Source: CAZPAH01 sp964584495 (GTDB lineage: Bacteria; Krumholzibacteriota; Krumholzibacteriia; Krumholzibacteriales; Krumholzibacteriaceae). Taken from it: a DNA stretch of 6,307 bases. Of this stretch, positions 4,310 through 6,307 are shown piece after piece; the stretch's first letter is position 1, and each line of letters starts with the position of its first letter. The notes under the pieces are model-generated. The model saw only the letters and a program-made list of their open reading frames with translations, searched no databases and had not been told where the DNA came from. The stretch lies in NCBI GenBank assembly GCA_964584495.1, contig CAZPAH010000145.1, positions 1-6,307 on the forward strand, read 5' to 3'. The translations under genes and the position numbers were made by a program.

Positions 4310-6307
4310 AAAACGCGAAAAGAGAGCCGGCAAAGCCGCTCGATAATGATGACTTGAAAACCATCGACATGACCGAGCTCAAGGCCAAGCTCCAAGCTTC
4401 ACCGAACGGTCTGAGTCAAACCGAGGCTCAGCAAAGGCTGGAAAAATTCGGTCCCAACGAGATCGCGGAAAAGAAGACCAACCTGTTTCTGAAATTTCTG
4501 ACATATTTCTGGGGGCCTATACCGTGGATGATCGAGGCTGCCGTCATTCTGTCGGCCATTGACCGGCATTGGCCGGATTTTGTTATCATACTCGTCCTGC
4601 TTCTGGCCAATGCCGTGGTCGGATTCTGGGAAGAACACCAGGCGGGAAACGCCATCGCAGCCCTCAAGGCCAAATTGGCGATCAAGGCCAGGGTTCGCCG
4701 AGATGGGAAATGGACCAGCCTGGAGGCGCGCGAGCTGGTGCCGGGTGACATCATCAGGGTGGGCTTGGGCGACATCGTTCCGGCCGATGCTCGGCTGTTG
4801 GAGGGCGACCCTGTGGAAGTGGATCAGTCCGCGTTGACTGGAGAATCGTTACCCGCTTCCCGCAAATCCGGCGAGGCGGTATTTTCCGGGTCGATCGTGC
4901 GACTGGGCGAGATAGACGCCATGGTCTATGCCACGGGGACGAGCACATACTTCGGAAAGACGGCGCAGCTGGTGCAGGAGGCGCACACTGTAAGCCATTT
5001 CCAGCGCGCCGTGTTGAAGATCGGCAATTATTTGATCATCCTGGCAGTGGCTATGGTGACGCTGATCATCGCAGTCGCCCTCTTCCGCGGAGACCGGATG
5101 CTCACCACCCTTCAGTTCGCCCTGGTGTTGACGGTGGCCGCGATTCCAGTGGCCATGCCCACAGTGCTGTCGGTTACCATGGCTGTGGGCGCGCGACTTC
5201 TTGCCAAGAAAGAGGTGATCGTCACCCGCTTGGCGGCGATCGAGGAGCTGGCCGGAGTGGACGTGCTCTGCTCGGACAAGACCGGCACCCTGACCCAAAA
5301 CAAGCTGACGCTGGGCGATCCATTCAGCGTGGAAGGAGTTGAGGGCGAGCAGGTCATCCTCAACGCCGCGTTGGCGTCACGACCTGACAGCAAGGACACG
5401 ATCGACCTTGCAGTACTGGGCGGGCTGAAGAACGATCAAGCTCTGAAGGATTATCAGTTAATCCATTTCCAGCCGTTCGACCCCGTGCATAAGCGAACGG
5501 AGGCCACGGTCAAGGGTTCTGACGGCAAGGAGTTCAAGGTGACCAAGGGGGCACCCCAGGTGATCCTGGAGTTGGCAGCCAATGCCGATGAAGTTAAGCC
5601 CTCCGTCGAGAAAGCCGTCAATGAGTTTGCGACCCGGGGTTTCCGGTCGCTCGGTGTCGCCCGTGCCGATGCGCAGGGAGCATGGCGTTTTCTGGGAGTG
5701 CTGCCGCTTTTCGACCCGCCCAGGGAAGAGGCAAAGGCGACGATAGCGACCGCCCGACAGATGGGGCTCAATATAAAGATGGTGACTGGGGACCAAGTGG
5801 CCATAGGCCGTGAAACGGCGGAGAAATTGGGGCTCGGCTCCAACATCCTCGACGCCGCCGGCTTCGGGGACACCAAGCATCACGAGACGGCGCAATTGGC
5901 CGAGTCGATCGAGAAGGCGGACGGCTTCGCGCAGGTGTTCCCTGAGCATAAGTTCCATATTGTCGACGTGTTGCAGCAACGCGGCCACATCGTCGGCATG
6001 ACCGGAGACGGTGTGAACGATGCTCCGGCGCTTAAAAAGGCCGACTGCGGGATCGCCGTTTCCGGCGCGACGGACGCGGCTCGCTCGGCCGCTTCGATCG
6101 TTCTTTTAACCGCCGGCCTTTCGGTGATCATAGACGCGATCAAGGAGAGCCGCAGGATCTTCCAGCGCATGAACAGCTACGCCACATACCGCATCGCCGA
6201 GACGCTGCGCGTTCTGTTATTCATGACGCTGGCGATCCTGATTTTTAATTTCTATCCCTTGACGGCGGTGATGATCGTGATGCTGGCGCTGCTCAACGAC
6301 GGGGCGA
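4306..6307 (+). CDS. Plasma-membrane H+-exporting P-type ATPase (type IIIA), 3' end outside window
   Basis: The visible 667 codons are most of a protein whose family usually has about 800-850 residues. It exports protons across the inner membrane using ATP. Motifs: actuator TGES (178-181), phosphorylation site DKTGT (Asp324), nucleotide-binding KGAP (414-417), TGD (494-496) and hinge TGDGVNDAPA (566-575). Helix 4 reads IPVAMPTVLSVTMAVGA, typical of proton pumps rather than the PEGL of calcium pumps. Residues aligning with plant AHA2 proton-transport positions are present: Asn102 (helix 2, AHA2 Asn106), Arg635 (helix 5, Arg655) and Asp665 in LNDGA (helix 6, Asp684). The start at 4306 overlaps the stop of the DUF2892 gene, with TAAGGA (4294-4299) six bases upstream. 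The remaining helices and any C-terminal regulatory tail lie past the right edge. Confidence 0.96.
   Translation, partial: MKNAKREPAKPLDNDDLKTIDMTELKAKLQASPNGLSQTEAQQRLEKFGPNEIAEKKTNLFLKFLTYFWGPIPWMIEAAVILSAIDRHWPDFVIILVLLLANAVVGFWEEHQAGNAIAALKAKLAIKARVRRDGKWTSLEARELVPGDIIRVGLGDIVPADARLLEGDPVEVDQSALTGESLPASRKSGEAVFSGSIVRLGEIDAMVYATGTSTYFGKTAQLVQEAHTVSHFQRAVLKIGNYLIILAVAMVTLIIAVALFRGDRMLTTLQFALVLTVAAIPVAMPTVLSVTMAVGARLLAKKEVIVTRLAAIEELAGVDVLCSDKTGTLTQNKLTLGDPFSVEGVEGEQVILNAALASRPDSKDTIDLAVLGGLKNDQALKDYQLIHFQPFDPVHKRTEATVKGSDGKEFKVTKGAPQVILELAANADEVKPSVEKAVNEFATRGFRSLGVARADAQGAWRFLGVLPLFDPPREEAKATIATARQMGLNIKMVTGDQVAIGRETAEKLGLGSNILDAAGFGDTKHHETAQLAESIEKADGFAQVFPEHKFHIVDVLQQRGHIVGMTGDGVNDAPALKKADCGIAVSGATDAARSAASIVLLTAGLSVIIDAIKESRRIFQRMNSYATYRIAETLRVLLFMTLAILIFNFYPLTAVMIVMLALLNDGA

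Noticed and set aside
5458..5988. 176-codon minus-strand ORF inside the ATPase gene
   Set aside because: It lies fully antisense to the nucleotide-binding and phosphorylation domains of the proton pump and has no independent support.

Overview
The window comes from a Gram-negative bacterium of moderate to high GC. A predicted outer-membrane β-barrel lipoprotein, consensus-type sigma-70 promoters, clear Shine-Dalgarno sites and an RhlE-like helicase point to a proteobacterium or a relative. I cannot fix the lineage from sequence alone.

Layout from left to right. (1) At 1-412 on the minus strand is the N-terminal part of a small multi-pass membrane protein that runs off the left edge. It has a near-perfect sigma-70 promoter (TTGACA, 17 bp, TATAAT) overlapped by nested palindromes that look like a repressor operator. 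(2) At 413-734 is an intergenic stretch with two weak plus-strand promoter candidates and a small stem next to a ribosome binding site. (3) At 735-2048 is a complete RhlE-like DEAD-box RNA helicase whose motif II reads DEGD. (4) At 2049-2992 is a poorly coding stretch. Its first 200 bases are AT-rich and carry inverted repeats. The rest holds the decayed C-terminal part of a secreted surface protein: a Big_5-like Ig domain, a broken PKD-like domain and a possible GlyGly-CTERM-like tail. (5) At 2993-3682 on the minus strand is a predicted outer-membrane lipoprotein barrel. (6) At 3683-4090 is a divergent intergenic region with a strong plus-strand promoter and a roughly 185-base structured leader. 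(7) At 4091-4309 is a DUF2892 (YgaP-type) two-helix membrane protein. It overlaps by four bases (ATGA) with (8) a plasma-membrane H+-ATPase of the P-type IIIA class, which runs off the right edge at residue 667.

The only clear functional unit is the DUF2892 gene plus the proton-pump gene, which look co-transcribed and translationally coupled. The pump keeps the residues known to matter for proton transport in plant H+-ATPases, so it is probably active in pH homeostasis or membrane energisation. The helicase and the lipoprotein appear to be independent single-gene units. I found no tRNA, rRNA, CRISPR array, transposase or phage module. I also found no compelling new multi-gene system. The most unusual items are the operator architecture at 432-473, the DEGD helicase, the surface-protein remnant, and the coupling of DUF2892 to the proton pump.
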